From assembly GCF_003545805.1 (NCBI RefSeq), contig NZ_NMQR01000005.1, positions 161,749 to 225,748 on the forward strand: 64,000 bases of DNA, read 5' to 3'. Position numbers and translations under genes: made by a program. The DNA comes from Photorhabdus sp. CRCIA-P01. GTDB lineage: Bacteria > Pseudomonadota > Gammaproteobacteria > Enterobacterales > Enterobacteriaceae. Position 1 is the first letter of the stretch, and every line of letters starts with the position of its first letter. Below, one piece after another: positions 36,362-45,904 of the stretch. The notes beneath the pieces are model-generated. The model was not told where the DNA came from. It searched no databases and worked only from the letters and a program-made list of their open reading frames with translations.

Positions 36362-36804
36362 CTGCTCACTCAGAAGAAACAGAGAATTACCCTATGGTAG
36401 TTTTTCCAGAGCCTCGGTAAAACATTTATGTTACCTGTGGTATTACTGTCATTTTGTGGAATTATGCTCGGAATTGGCAGCTTTCTCAGTAGCCGAGAGG
36501 TTATCACTTATATGATTGGAGGTACGACTGAGCCGAAACACCAAGGTGTGAACTTGATAATGATCACCAAGTGAAGATACCTTCCACAGTGACAAATAAA
36601 TCGGGTTATAATATTCCAGCAATGCTTGTCACTTTCGGCGGCGAAGATAATATCATCTCACTGAATAACTGTGTTACTCGTCTTCGTTTGTCAATTAAAG
36701 ACATATCTTTAGTTGATGATGAAAAATTAAAGAACTTACGAGTTTTGGGGATTATTTACCTCAATCAACATAACTTACAAATTGTTATTGGGCCGCAAGT
36801 ATAA
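36362..36804 (+). pseudogene. malX: malX (maltose/glucose PTS IICB) remnant
   Basis: The first part reads ITLW-stop-FFQSLGKTFMLPV and continues LLSFCGIMLGIGS, matching the MalX start (TLWEFFQQLGKTFMLPV) with the Glu codon replaced by TAG at 36398-36400. After SSREVIT the frame jumps to a TEP-containing segment from the end of the IIC domain and stops at 36572. From 36571 a GTG-started frame encodes the IIB domain with its NNCVTRLRLSIKD phosphorylation-site motif. Most of the roughly 400-residue IIC channel is deleted, so this PTS is dead, while malY next door is intact. The free IIB domain could still be translated. Confidence 0.88.
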
Positions 36805-36848
36805 TCAGTAAAAGATGAACTTGATGCATTAATTTAAGGAAGAAAACA

Positions 36849-38021
36849 ATGTTTGACTTTGACACCCCGGTTAACCGCCGTGGTACTTGGTGTACCCAAT
36901 GGGACTATGTTGGAGATCGTTTTGGTGCTGATGATCTTCTCCCTTTTACCATCTCTGATATGGATTTTGCTACTGCTCCCTGTGTTATTCAGGCATTGCA
37001 GAACCGCCTGAATCATGGTGTGTTTGGTTACAGTCGTTGGCAGCATGAAGAATTTCTTGGTGCTATTCGTCATTGGTACCAGCAACGTTTTAATTGTGAA
37101 ATTAATACAAATTGGGCGGTTTATGGCCCTTCCGTGATTTACATGGTTTCGCAATTAATCCGTATTTGGTCTAAACCTGATGAAAATATCGTTGTTCATA
37201 CCCCTGCTTATGATGGTTTTTATAGAGTTATTCAGGGGAATAGGCGTCGGTTGCTGCCTTGCCCGCTTGAAAAACAAGGTAATAACTGGGTGTGTGATAT
37301 GAATCAACTTGAAACTTTACTATCCAAACCAGAAACTAAAATATTATTGCTGTGCAACCCTCACAATCCAACGGGCAAAGTCTGGAGTCATTCTGAACTT
37401 AAAACAATGTCTACATTGTGTGAGCGTTATAATGTTAACGTTATCAGCGATGAAATTCATATGGATATCACTTGGGGAGAAACGAAGCATATTCCCTGGA
37501 GTGAAGTTGCCACGACGCATTGGGCGTTAATGACTTCCGCATCCAAGTCATTTAATGTTCCTGCGCTTACCGGTGCCTATGGTTTTATTAATGATGATCA
37601 TAGCCGTGCGGCATATTTTCATCAACTAACACAGTGTGATGGATTATCTTCTCCTGCTATTTTAGCGATATCAGCCTATATTGCGGCTTACCGGGAAGGA
37701 CATATCTGGCTTGATGAATTGCGCGGTTACCTGAATGATAACTTGAATTATGTGGCACAGGAACTAAATGCTGCATTTCCACAATTAAACTGGCAACCAC
37801 CACAGGCAACTTATTTAGCTTGGATAGACCTGCGTAATCTAAATATTGATGATGATAAATTACAACAGATACTTATCCATGAAGAGAAAGTCGCTATTAT
37901 GCCAGGAAAAATTTATGGTGAAGCTGGTGAGGGTTTTCTCCGTTTTAATGCAGGATGTCCCCGTAGCAAAGTTGAATTAGGGATTCAAAAATTGATTTCA
38001 GCATTGAGAAAGCGTGGCTAA
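36849..38021 (+). CDS. malY: MalY/PatB, PLP-dependent cystathionine beta-lyase
   Basis: 390 aa, identical in length to E. coli MalY and strongly similar throughout (RGTWCTQWDYVGDRFG, ISDMDFATAPC, HGVFGYSRW). The PLP lysine lies in the SASKSFN motif; ISDEIHMD and the C-terminal RFNAGCPRSK arginine are in place. It cleaves cystathionine and cysteine to pyruvate, ammonia and a thiol. In E. coli it also represses the maltose activator MalT. It follows the decayed malX by 44 bp and has presumably kept its enzymatic or regulatory role alone. A hairpin downstream may be its terminator. Confidence 0.93.
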   Translation: MFDFDTPVNRRGTWCTQWDYVGDRFGADDLLPFTISDMDFATAPCVIQALQNRLNHGVFGYSRWQHEEFLGAIRHWYQQRFNCEINTNWAVYGPSVIYMVSQLIRIWSKPDENIVVHTPAYDGFYRVIQGNRRRLLPCPLEKQGNNWVCDMNQLETLLSKPETKILLLCNPHNPTGKVWSHSELKTMSTLCERYNVNVISDEIHMDITWGETKHIPWSEVATTHWALMTSASKSFNVPALTGAYGFINDDHSRAAYFHQLTQCDGLSSPAILAISAYIAAYREGHIWLDELRGYLNDNLNYVAQELNAAFPQLNWQPPQATYLAWIDLRNLNIDDDKLQQILIHEEKVAIMPGKIYGEAGEGFLRFNAGCPRSKVELGIQKLISALRKRG

Positions 38022-38087
38022 AAATAGTTAATATTGGAAAATAAACTACTTCCATTATATGACAAGTTAGCCGGTAGTTTTAATGAG

Positions 38088-38118
38088 AACCGGGTTCTAT
38101 AATTAATATAGCCCGGTT
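38088..38118 (+). terminator. Hairpin after malY
   Basis: AACCGGG (38088-38094) plus CTATA pairs with TATAG plus CCCGGTT (38112-38118), with a TT bulge and an AT-rich tail. Probable malY terminator. The rest of 38119-38582 is AT-rich and shows no gene; a small 7-bp hairpin at 38527-38549 precedes rlmJ. Confidence 0.55.
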
Positions 38119-38582
38119 ATTTAAGTTTAAGAGATTGTATTGAAATTCTCATTTTTAACTTCATCATTCAATCTGAATAGTGTGGTGAATAACATTTTTT
38201 AGCCTTTTTTCTGATTAGTGGTTTGGTAAACATCAACATAAGGGCTTTTTATATCTAAGTGATCGTTTAATGTCTTTTTTAATTTCGTAACTTCTACTTA
38301 TGGGTTATTCGTAAGTATTACTTATGATTGTCAGTGAAAATATAGATAGCATCACTTGCTTAAATATCACATTGCATTCGGGCATAATTTTCTACTTATC
38401 CTAAATTTTTATTAATATAACAGAGCTTTTAGGGGAGGGAGTTCAGCAGTCTGCCATTTTTATCGTTAATAGGGCTATAATAGTGCCTTACCATCTGTCC
38501 CATCACCTACTGGGATGTGTTTCTAGTTGTCAGGCACTCCGTCTGACAATCAACCTATTCTCTGCTCTGGGGTCTGAACTTA

Positions 38583-39425
38583 ATGCTAAGTTATCGTCAC
38601 AGTTTTCATGCTGGTAACCATGCTGATGTGCTGAAACACACGGTACAAAGCTTGATTATTGAATCTCTTAAAGAAAAAGAAAAACCTTTTCTCTATCTGG
38701 ATACACATGCCGGTGCGGGCCGCTATCAACTCAGTAGTGAACATGCTGAACGTACCAGTGAATATCTGGAAGGGATTGCCCGTGTCTGGCAGCGTGAAGA
38801 TTTACCGCAGGAGTTGAACGCTTATATGAGTGCAGTAGCTGCACTGAATCCGAGTGGCAACTTACGTTACTATCCAGGATCGCCTTTAATTGCCCGCCAT
38901 TTGTTACGGCAGAATGATAAGTTCAATCTGACAGAACTGCATCCGAGTGACTTTCCTCTAATACGTAATGAATTCTCCCGTGATAACCGCGCCAAGGTTG
39001 TGCGTGAAGATGGTTATCAGCAATTAAAATCACAATTGCCACCACAGAGTCGCCGCGGATTCATTCTTATTGATCCACCTTATGAATTGAAATCGGATTA
39101 CCAGGCGGTCGTACAGGCCATTCAGGAAGGCTATAAACGTTTTGCAACCGGTGTTTATGCATTGTGGTATCCAGTGGTGTTACGCCAGCAAATTAAACGA
39201 CTGGTGAAAGAGCTGGAAGCAACTGGCATTCGCCGTATTCTACAAATTGAGCTGGCTGTACGGCCCGATAGCGATCAACGAGGCATGACCGCCTCTGGCA
39301 TGATCGTAGTTAACCCACCTTGGAAACTGGAACAGCAGATGAAATCGGTGTTGCCGTGGCTACATCAGGTTTTGGTGCCGGAAGGAATTGGTCACACCGT
39401 GGTTAAATGGGTTGTTCCAGAATAG
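38583..39425 (+). CDS. rlmJ: 23S rRNA (adenine-2030-N6)-methyltransferase RlmJ
   Basis: 280 aa, same length as E. coli RlmJ (YhiR). It methylates A2030 of 23S rRNA using SAM. Signature elements: MLSYRHSFHAGNHADVLKH at the start, the SAM-site segment DTHAGAGRY, and the catalytic DPPYE motif (FILIDPPYELKSDY). It stands alone upstream of gor, the same neighbour as in E. coli. In E. coli rlmJ mutants cannot use extracellular DNA as a carbon source, though that link is indirect. Confidence 0.96.
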   Translation: MLSYRHSFHAGNHADVLKHTVQSLIIESLKEKEKPFLYLDTHAGAGRYQLSSEHAERTSEYLEGIARVWQREDLPQELNAYMSAVAALNPSGNLRYYPGSPLIARHLLRQNDKFNLTELHPSDFPLIRNEFSRDNRAKVVREDGYQQLKSQLPPQSRRGFILIDPPYELKSDYQAVVQAIQEGYKRFATGVYALWYPVVLRQQIKRLVKELEATGIRRILQIELAVRPDSDQRGMTASGMIVVNPPWKLEQQMKSVLPWLHQVLVPEGIGHTVVKWVVPE

Positions 39426-39535
39426 CTTTTAACAATGGCAGCGAGAGCCAGAACCATCACGACTGCTTGATATTTTTTGCCATAATAGGCTTTGGGTATT
39501 AACTCCCTTGAACTGATTAGATGGAAACAATCCGG

Positions 39536-40891
39536 ATGAGCAAACATTACGAGTATATAGCAATTGGTGGTGGCAGTGGTGGCATGGCATCAATTAACCG
39601 TGCGGCTATGTACGGGCAGAAATGCGCCCTGATTGAAGCTAAGGCATTGGGTGGAACTTGCGTCAATGTGGGCTGTGTGCCGAAGAAAGTGATGTGGCAT
39701 GCGGCGCAAATTGCTGAATCTATCCACCAATATGGGCCAGATTATGGCTTTGATACCACCGTCAACCACTTTAACTGGGAAACACTGATTGCCAGTCGCA
39801 CTGCTTATATCGATCGTATCCACCAGTCTTATGAACGTGGTCTGGGTAACAATAAAGTTGATGTGATCCAGGGGTTTGCCCGTTTTGTTGATGCACACAC
39901 TATTGAAGTGAATGGTGAAAAAATCACAGCAAATCATATTCTGATTGCGACGGGTGGCCGTCCTGTGCGGCCTGATATACCAGGTTCAGAGTATGGTATT
40001 GATTCTGATGGTTTTTTTGCATTGGAAGAGATGCCAAAACGGGTTGCGGTTGTTGGCGCAGGTTATATTGCCGTGGAAATTGCTGGTGTATTGCATGCGC
40101 TTGGTAGTGAGACCCATCTGTTTGTGCGTCAACATGCGCCGTTGCGCTCTTTTGATCCGATGATTGTTGAAACACTCTTGGATATTATCAATACCGAAGG
40201 GCCTACTTTGCATACAGAATCGGTGCCAAAATCAGTGAGTAAAAATGCCGATGGTAGCCTGACTTTGCAACTGCAAAATGGTAAAGAGCAGACCGTTGAT
40301 ACCCTAATCTGGGCTATTGGCCGTGAACCCGCAACGGATAATCTGAATTTGTCTGTCACCGGTGTTGAGCTGAGTGAAAAAGGCTACATCAGAGTTGATA
40401 AATACCAGAACACGAATGTAAAAGGTATTTATGCAGTGGGTGATAACACCGGTGCAGTGGAATTAACCCCCGTTGCGGTTGCGGCAGGTCGCCGCTTGTC
40501 GGAGCGCCTGTTTAACAATAAACCAGAAGAACATCTGGATTACACCAATATTCCAACTGTCGTATTCAGCCATCCGCCTATTGGTACTGTGGGGCTGACT
40601 GAACCTCAGGCGAAAGCGCAATTTGGTGAAGGGCAGGTGAAAACTTATCAATCTTCTTTTACCGCGATGTATACCGCTGTTACTCAACATCGCCAGCCAT
40701 GCCGGATGAAATTGGTGTGTGCCGGGCCGGAAGAGAAGATTGTTGGCATTCATGGTATCGGCTTCGGAATGGATGAAATGCTGCAAGGTTTCGCTGTTGC
40801 ATTGAAGATGGGGGCAACTAAGAAAGACTTTGATAACACGGTTGCAATTCATCCCACCGCAGCGGAAGAGTTTGTTACTATGACACGTTAA
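39536..40891 (+). CDS. gor: Glutathione reductase
   Basis: Homodimeric flavoprotein that reduces glutathione disulphide with NADPH in the cytoplasm. From ATG 39536 ([13 protein letters not shown]) it is 451 aa, one more than E. coli; an ATG five codons upstream is also possible. FAD site GGGSGG, redox-active disulphide [14 protein letters not shown]-binding [11 protein letters not shown] and the C-terminal catalytic HPTAAEE are all intact. A terminator follows at 40941. Confidence 0.96.
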   Translation: MSKHYEYIAIGGGSGGMASINRAAMYGQKCALIEAKALGGTCVNVGCVPKKVMWHAAQIAESIHQYGPDYGFDTTVNHFNWETLIASRTAYIDRIHQSYERGLGNNKVDVIQGFARFVDAHTIEVNGEKITANHILIATGGRPVRPDIPGSEYGIDSDGFFALEEMPKRVAVVGAGYIAVEIAGVLHALGSETHLFVRQHAPLRSFDPMIVETLLDIINTEGPTLHTESVPKSVSKNADGSLTLQLQNGKEQTVDTLIWAIGREPATDNLNLSVTGVELSEKGYIRVDKYQNTNVKGIYAVGDNTGAVELTPVAVAAGRRLSERLFNNKPEEHLDYTNIPTVVFSHPPIGTVGLTEPQAKAQFGEGQVKTYQSSFTAMYTAVTQHRQPCRMKLVCAGPEEKIVGIHGIGFGMDEMLQGFAVALKMGATKKDFDNTVAIHPTAAEEFVTMTR

Positions 40892-40940
40892 TGTAGGAAT
40901 TCCACCTGCACACCTTCCATTCTCTGGAAGATGCTGAATT

Positions 40941-40970
40941 AGGCCAGGATTAGTTCTGGCCTTATTTTAT
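40941..40970 (+). terminator. gor terminator
   Basis: AGGCCAG (40941-40947) pairs with CTGGCCT (40956-40962), followed by TTATTTTAT. It lies 50 bp after the gor stop. Confidence 0.75.
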
Positions 40971-41893
40971 GCCCATTCACCAACCTCCTAGATTTTATCG
41001 GAGTTACTTTCAGCGGATAGAGTAATAAAGTCTGATTTAAGAATGGCGGTGATAGACTCGCGATGTAGTTTTTCTAAGCACGAAAGTGCTCCATGATTGG
41101 TTAGACCCTATTGCTCATGCATTTTCTGCACATATGATTTTTCCCTACCAGAAGTTATCTGAAATCCTGTGCGTAAACGCCCGCTTAACTGCGATTATGA
41201 GCTAATCAGGGAATTAGTCGGCACTTTGTAATCTAGTTTTTTCTAGATACATAACTATCTGAAAATACGAGTATTTTAATTATACGAAAGGGGGAAAGTG
41301 AAAGCTGTCACTATCTGAGGGAAAAACATGTCTTATAGCCGTATAGGAAGCGCTAAATATCAAAAAAGGAGTCCAATAATGAACTCCCTTGTTTGCAAGT
41401 GGAAATCTATAGTCATTCATCAGTATCTTCGGTTTCGGAGGTGTTCATAATGTCTGCAATCATCTGATCTGCCGCCTCTTCCAGTACTTTTAGTCATGTC
41501 GATTTACCTTTGGTGAGTCTGGATCAACCAGTCTTAATTTGAAAATTAACTGCTTGAACAGTTAGAGCTAGCAGAACCACGGCGAAATCAAATTGTTAGA
41601 ATAAAATGACGTTCGTAATAGTATTAGGTAGGAACTTGACTTAAGTGTATAGCTAAGTAAGCAGGTAATTGATTGATGTCGTTTTGATGAAGCAATTTTC
41701 CCATTTTAGGTAACATTTTCACTCCTGTTTAGAGTGGGGGCTTAGGGGGTGACTACATGGTAAGTATTTTCAAAAAATTAGTCATGATCATTAACCTATA
41801 AATATGGACTTTTTGCTTTTCTGTGACTAATATTATTAAAATATTATTTTTTTAGTCACTGCAATGCGTTGGTTGATATAATGGTGAAAAACA
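40971..41893. other. Scarred intergenic region upstream of the defence locus
   Basis: About 0.9 kb without an established gene. On the minus strand, a roughly 30-codon frame starting near 41716 (MLPKMGKLLHQNDINQ...) has a good AGGAG and then stops. Further along, the frame ending near 41415 (...LEEAADQMIADIMNTSETEDTDE) looks like the C-terminus of a lost gene. This suggests earlier insertions at the same site. The ietA promoter should lie at about 41780-41880, which is AT-rich. Confidence 0.35.
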
Positions 41894-42997
41894 ATGATTA
41901 GTTCAAATGAACTAGTAGCGTTGTCTAGATTAGCTTTATCCGGCAAAGAGTCTGATGTAAGGCTTTATCTTGCGAAATTGGTACGTAAATTAAGAAAAAC
42001 GGAACCACAATTAGGCACTGAAATAGAAGATCTACTCAAATCTCAACCTGCTAGGTCTAACAGTGTTTTTCGTCGCAAACAGCGTTCTGAAGAAGAGACT
42101 GGGTTGTTTGAACCCAACATAGACAATGCTATTCCCTTACTAAAGTCATTTGATTGCTCTATTTCTGGGGAAGAGCCTTTACTTGATAAAAAGTTAAAGC
42201 AAACCTTAACGAATATACTTAAAGAAAGACAATCTAGTGAGCTATTAAATGAAAGTGGCCTATTTCCTACAAGTTCCATAATTTTTCAAGGTCCTCCTGG
42301 CGTTGGTAAGACCATGACTGCTAGGTGGTTAGCAGGAAAACTAAATCTCCCATTCTATGTTCTTGACTTAACCGCAGTAATGAGTAGTTACTTAGGTAAA
42401 ACTGGTAGCAACTTACGTAAAGTTATCGATTTTGCTAAGTCACACCCCTGTGTTCTGTTGTTGGATGAAATTGATGCAATTGCCAAACGTCGAAGTGATG
42501 AAGGTGATGTTGGAGAACTAAAGCGTTTAGTGACTGTAATGCTACAAGAATTAGAAGATTGGCCAACAGGTGGTCTTTTAATTGCTGCAACAAATCACCC
42601 AGAGTTAGTCGACCTTGCCTTATGGAGAAGATTTGATGTTGAGATTTTCTTTGAAAATCCTAGCGAATCCTTTGTAACTGAAGCTATTTATAAGTTCCTA
42701 GGACAGGATAAAGATGAGTTTTTACCTTGGATCGATTTAATTCAATTAAGCTTGGTTGGAACTTCATATAGCAATATTCGTAGGGTCATTTATAAACTTC
42801 GGAAGATGAAGATTCTAAACCCTAAGGATTTTGAGCAAAACATACTGAGTTATGTTCTTCCGGATATTGAAATGAAAACTAGAGCAGAAAGGATTGAGCT
42901 AGCAGTTAAGGCTGTTTCAGAAATAGGAATGTCACAGCAAAAAGCAGCAAAAGTATTTGGATGTAGTCGAGACACGATCCGGAAGCGATTGAACTAA
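41894..42997 (+). CDS. ietA: AAA ATPase of an IetAS-type defence pair
   Basis: 367 aa. Residues 1-110 form a helical N-terminal part, and an AAA+ domain follows: Walker A GPPGVGKT (133-140), Walker B LLLDEID (188-194), sensor-1 ATNHPE and an RRFD arginine finger at 245-248. The end (MSQQKAAKVFGCSRDTIRKRLN) is a helix-turn-helix-like segment. Followed 21 bp later by a subtilisin-like protease, this is the two-gene composition of IetAS, first described in Agrobacterium plasmid incompatibility and later as an anti-phage system. The ATPase probably regulates or feeds the protease. It sits between housekeeping gor and a Tat amidohydrolase gene, in DNA with insertion scars, as expected for a defence locus. 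Naming rests on domain pairing, not a search. Confidence 0.78.
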   Translation: MISSNELVALSRLALSGKESDVRLYLAKLVRKLRKTEPQLGTEIEDLLKSQPARSNSVFRRKQRSEEETGLFEPNIDNAIPLLKSFDCSISGEEPLLDKKLKQTLTNILKERQSSELLNESGLFPTSSIIFQGPPGVGKTMTARWLAGKLNLPFYVLDLTAVMSSYLGKTGSNLRKVIDFAKSHPCVLLLDEIDAIAKRRSDEGDVGELKRLVTVMLQELEDWPTGGLLIAATNHPELVDLALWRRFDVEIFFENPSESFVTEAIYKFLGQDKDEFLPWIDLIQLSLVGTSYSNIRRVIYKLRKMKILNPKDFEQNILSYVLPDIEMKTRAERIELAVKAVSEIGMSQQKAAKVFGCSRDTIRKRLN

Positions 42998-43018
42998 AAG
43001 GACTCGTAAGGAAAGTAA

Positions 43019-45223
43019 ATGCCGAAGAAAAACTATATTATTGGTAAGGCTGAAGAGCTAACAAGTTTGACGCCACCTCCTAGAATTCCCCCTTCAAGTG
43101 GAGGGCTATATACTATTGAGGAGTCAATTACACGGTTAGTACCACAATTTGAGCATGTGGTTGAAGAGCTTAAACAATATGAAAGCTCGATATGTCCGCG
43201 AGATTATGTTGTTACAAAGCTTACTTTACACCCGTCATATATAGCAAAAGGCCACTTTCCTAAACGTTTGTTGAGAGAAATAGGCGTACACTCTATTGGG
43301 AGTCGTGCTACTGAAGTAAGACCGGATCGCTGGACAAAAAAAGGTCAACCTAAAATATCGCCATCGACGGCTCTTTATATTGCCGGAAAACGTGAGCAGC
43401 TTGAACAATTCGGCCAGAAACTAAAAGATTTTACAAATGAAACTCCTGGTTCTGATGATTTGCAGAAAATATGGAGTATCGAAACTATAGAACCAGACTC
43501 GAAAGTTAAACCAGGTCTAGTAGAGAAACCTGTAGAGTTTGAAGTAGGTGTCCAGTTAATTCCTGGTAGCTCAAGTGACTTTATTAAGGCTTCTGTACTA
43601 ACTTATTCCCGTTCAATAGGCTTTGTACCAGATGAAGATATATCAATAATGGTATCAAACTTATGGTTTGTGCCAATGATGGGCTCAGAACAACATCTCA
43701 GGCAGTTAGCGAAACATCCATTTGTGCGTGTTGTAAGGCCGATGCCTATGCTAAGGGCATTTCAGCCAATGGTTCGCTCTATGTCCGTACCTTCTCCGGT
43801 TCAACTGCCTTCAGAGCCACCATTAGCAAATGATGTAAGAGTTGCCATATTAGATGGAGGATTGCCAGTAAGTCACCCTCTGCACCCTTGGGTTCGAGAT
43901 TATAAATTATCTGACGCTCAAGCATCTGACTGCGAAGGTGGGCCAGAACATGGAATTGGTGTTTCGTCCGCTTTCCTTTTCGGACCTATTGAACCTGGTA
44001 AAACTCCTGCACGACCATACTCATATATTGATCATCATAGAATCTTGGATTCATATATTGATAAAGAAGATCCTTTTGAGCTTTATCGGACACTTGGGCA
44101 TATTGAAGACATTCTTCTTTCCCGACAATACGAGTTTATAAACTTAAGTTTAGGACCTGATTTAGCTATTGATGATGATGAAGTTCATGCATGGACTTCC
44201 TTGCTAGACAGCTACCTTGCTGATGGAGAAACTTTCTTTACCGTTGCTGCTGGTAATAATGGAGAAGCAGATCATGCAACCCAACTCAATAGAATCCAAG
44301 TACCTTCTGATTGTGTAAATGCTGTAGCTGTTGGTGCTGCTGATACATTGCGACCTGAATGGGCTAGAGCTCCATATAGTGCTATTGGGCCAGGTAGGGC
44401 ACCAGGCAGAGTAAAACCTGATTTACTGGGTTTTGGGGGATCCCCGAAAGATTATTTTCATGTATTAGCCTCAAGTTCTCAGCCTAGAACAGTTCCAGTA
44501 CAAGGAACCAGTTTTGCTTCTCCTTACGTTCTTCGCAATGCAGTCGGAATAAGAGCCGTGATGGGGCATGAGTTATCTCCGTTAGCTATTAAAGCTCTCT
44601 TGGTTAACTCTGCCGATAGTCAAGGTCATGATGTGTCAGAAGTTGGTTGGGGGAAAGCACCTGATAATATAGAACAGTTAATAGAATCGCCCGATGGTGT
44701 TGCGCGTATTTTGTATCAAGGTGAGTTGAGCCCTGGAAAGTATTTGCGGGTACCGCTGCCTATTCCAGATTCTGGGATTAATGGAAAAGTTGCTATCAAA
44801 GCAACATGCTGTTTTTCTACTCCTGTAGATCCTCAAGATTCCTCTATGTATACAAAAGCTGGCGTTGAAATTAGTTGGATTCCGAAGCGTGGAAAGCTGA
44901 AGGAGTCTTTTTTTCAACAAGTAAAGATTGCGACAGAAGCAGAGCTAAGGCGTGATGCGGCGAAATGGGAATCTGTTTTGCACGCTCAAAAATCTAAATT
45001 TGGTAACAAACTAGAGAAACCCGCTTTCGAGCTTCATTATATGGCTAGAGATGGTGGCGGGGCTATTGATGGCGCCAAAGCACCGATAATCAAATATGCA
45101 TTTGTTGTAACTTTGGAAGCTCCAAAACATAAGCAATTATTCACCGATATTTTGCAATCCTATGCTGATATTCTGACAGAGATACAGCCAAGGGTATCAA
45201 TCATTCCACAAGTTCAAATTTAA
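43019..45223 (+). CDS. ietS: Subtilisin-like serine protease of an IetAS-type defence pair
   Basis: 734-aa S8-family peptidase without a signal peptide, so cytoplasmic. The triad appears intact: Asp279 (VAILDGG), His311 (GPEHGIGVSS) and Ser498 (QGTSFASPYV), with the oxyanion Asn in VAAGNNGE. About 270 N-terminal residues precede the peptidase domain and a beta-rich C-terminal domain of about 180 residues follows. The gene is 21 bp from the AAA ATPase, implying one transcript. In IetAS both genes are needed for protection; the protease is presumably held inactive until phage infection. The trigger and targets are unknown. A general cytoplasmic protease with an ATPase partner is the alternative reading. 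Confidence 0.8.
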   Translation: MPKKNYIIGKAEELTSLTPPPRIPPSSGGLYTIEESITRLVPQFEHVVEELKQYESSICPRDYVVTKLTLHPSYIAKGHFPKRLLREIGVHSIGSRATEVRPDRWTKKGQPKISPSTALYIAGKREQLEQFGQKLKDFTNETPGSDDLQKIWSIETIEPDSKVKPGLVEKPVEFEVGVQLIPGSSSDFIKASVLTYSRSIGFVPDEDISIMVSNLWFVPMMGSEQHLRQLAKHPFVRVVRPMPMLRAFQPMVRSMSVPSPVQLPSEPPLANDVRVAILDGGLPVSHPLHPWVRDYKLSDAQASDCEGGPEHGIGVSSAFLFGPIEPGKTPARPYSYIDHHRILDSYIDKEDPFELYRTLGHIEDILLSRQYEFINLSLGPDLAIDDDEVHAWTSLLDSYLADGETFFTVAAGNNGEADHATQLNRIQVPSDCVNAVAVGAADTLRPEWARAPYSAIGPGRAPGRVKPDLLGFGGSPKDYFHVLASSSQPRTVPVQGTSFASPYVLRNAVGIRAVMGHELSPLAIKALLVNSADSQGHDVSEVGWGKAPDNIEQLIESPDGVARILYQGELSPGKYLRVPLPIPDSGINGKVAIKATCCFSTPVDPQDSSMYTKAGVEISWIPKRGKLKESFFQQVKIATEAELRRDAAKWESVLHAQKSKFGNKLEKPAFELHYMARDGGGAIDGAKAPIIKYAFVVTLEAPKHKQLFTDILQSYADILTEIQPRVSIIPQVQI

Positions 45224-45904
45224 TGCTTTCAGTAGGTTAAAATCTAGTCCTACTGCTTCCTATGCTAAATCGCTGGTCTAGATGTTTTATATTGAACACT
45301 GTATTTGACTTCAGTCCGGTAATTTGTACTGGTATTGTTGAGTCATCTTTGCTAGCTGATTGTACAAACTGCCTATGTTTACAAATTTTTGTGTACTCAT
45401 CCAAACGGAGTTCAGACAAAGCACACAAGGTAACTTTAGTCCTTACTATTTTCTCAGACGTCCTCAGCTTAAAGGTATTTACAATTTGCACTATTAACTT
45501 CTAACTTCTGTTTTCTGGAAAAATCGCCTTAAAAACTACAAAAGGTGCTCTTTTATCAGTAATTAATGAAAACTCTGGAAAGTGTTCACAAGTGAGGTGA
45601 ATTCAGCTTTTCCAGAAAAATTCCAGATTTAAGGTGTAGGAGTAACGATGCGGTGATGTTACTGAACCCTATCTATAACATTTTTCTAAAGGCCGATTCC
45701 ATTCGGCCTTTCTCTTATCAATAGCAAAAATTGACGAAAGATCACAATATGCTTGCTTTCCACACAACGATTCTGTGGGAGTAGGCTATGATAATACGGT
45801 AATGTTGTTGAAAATCTGCTTATATGTAGTTTTAAATTCTGGAAAATATCCTTCAGAGAGTCAGATTTAGTGAACTTTTTTGAGGATTCAAATAGGGCTT
45901 AAAT
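45224..45904. other. Intergenic region with a terminator hairpin
   Basis: A clear terminator lies at 45688-45716: AAAGGCCGA with TCGGCCTTT and a T-rich tail, 465 bp after ietS, so it may belong to a lost gene or a small RNA. Two weakly similar segments, GGTGTAGGAGTAACGATGCGG near 45634 and GTGGGAGTAGGCTATGATAATACGG near 45776, hint at a decayed duplication. Overlapping 80-codon frames on both strands near 45240-45500 show no family features and are not called. Confidence 0.4.

Noticed and set aside
45237..45504. Overlapping 80-codon ORFs on both strands after ietS
   Set aside because: Mutually antisense, no domain features, no ribosome-binding site; treated as spacer.
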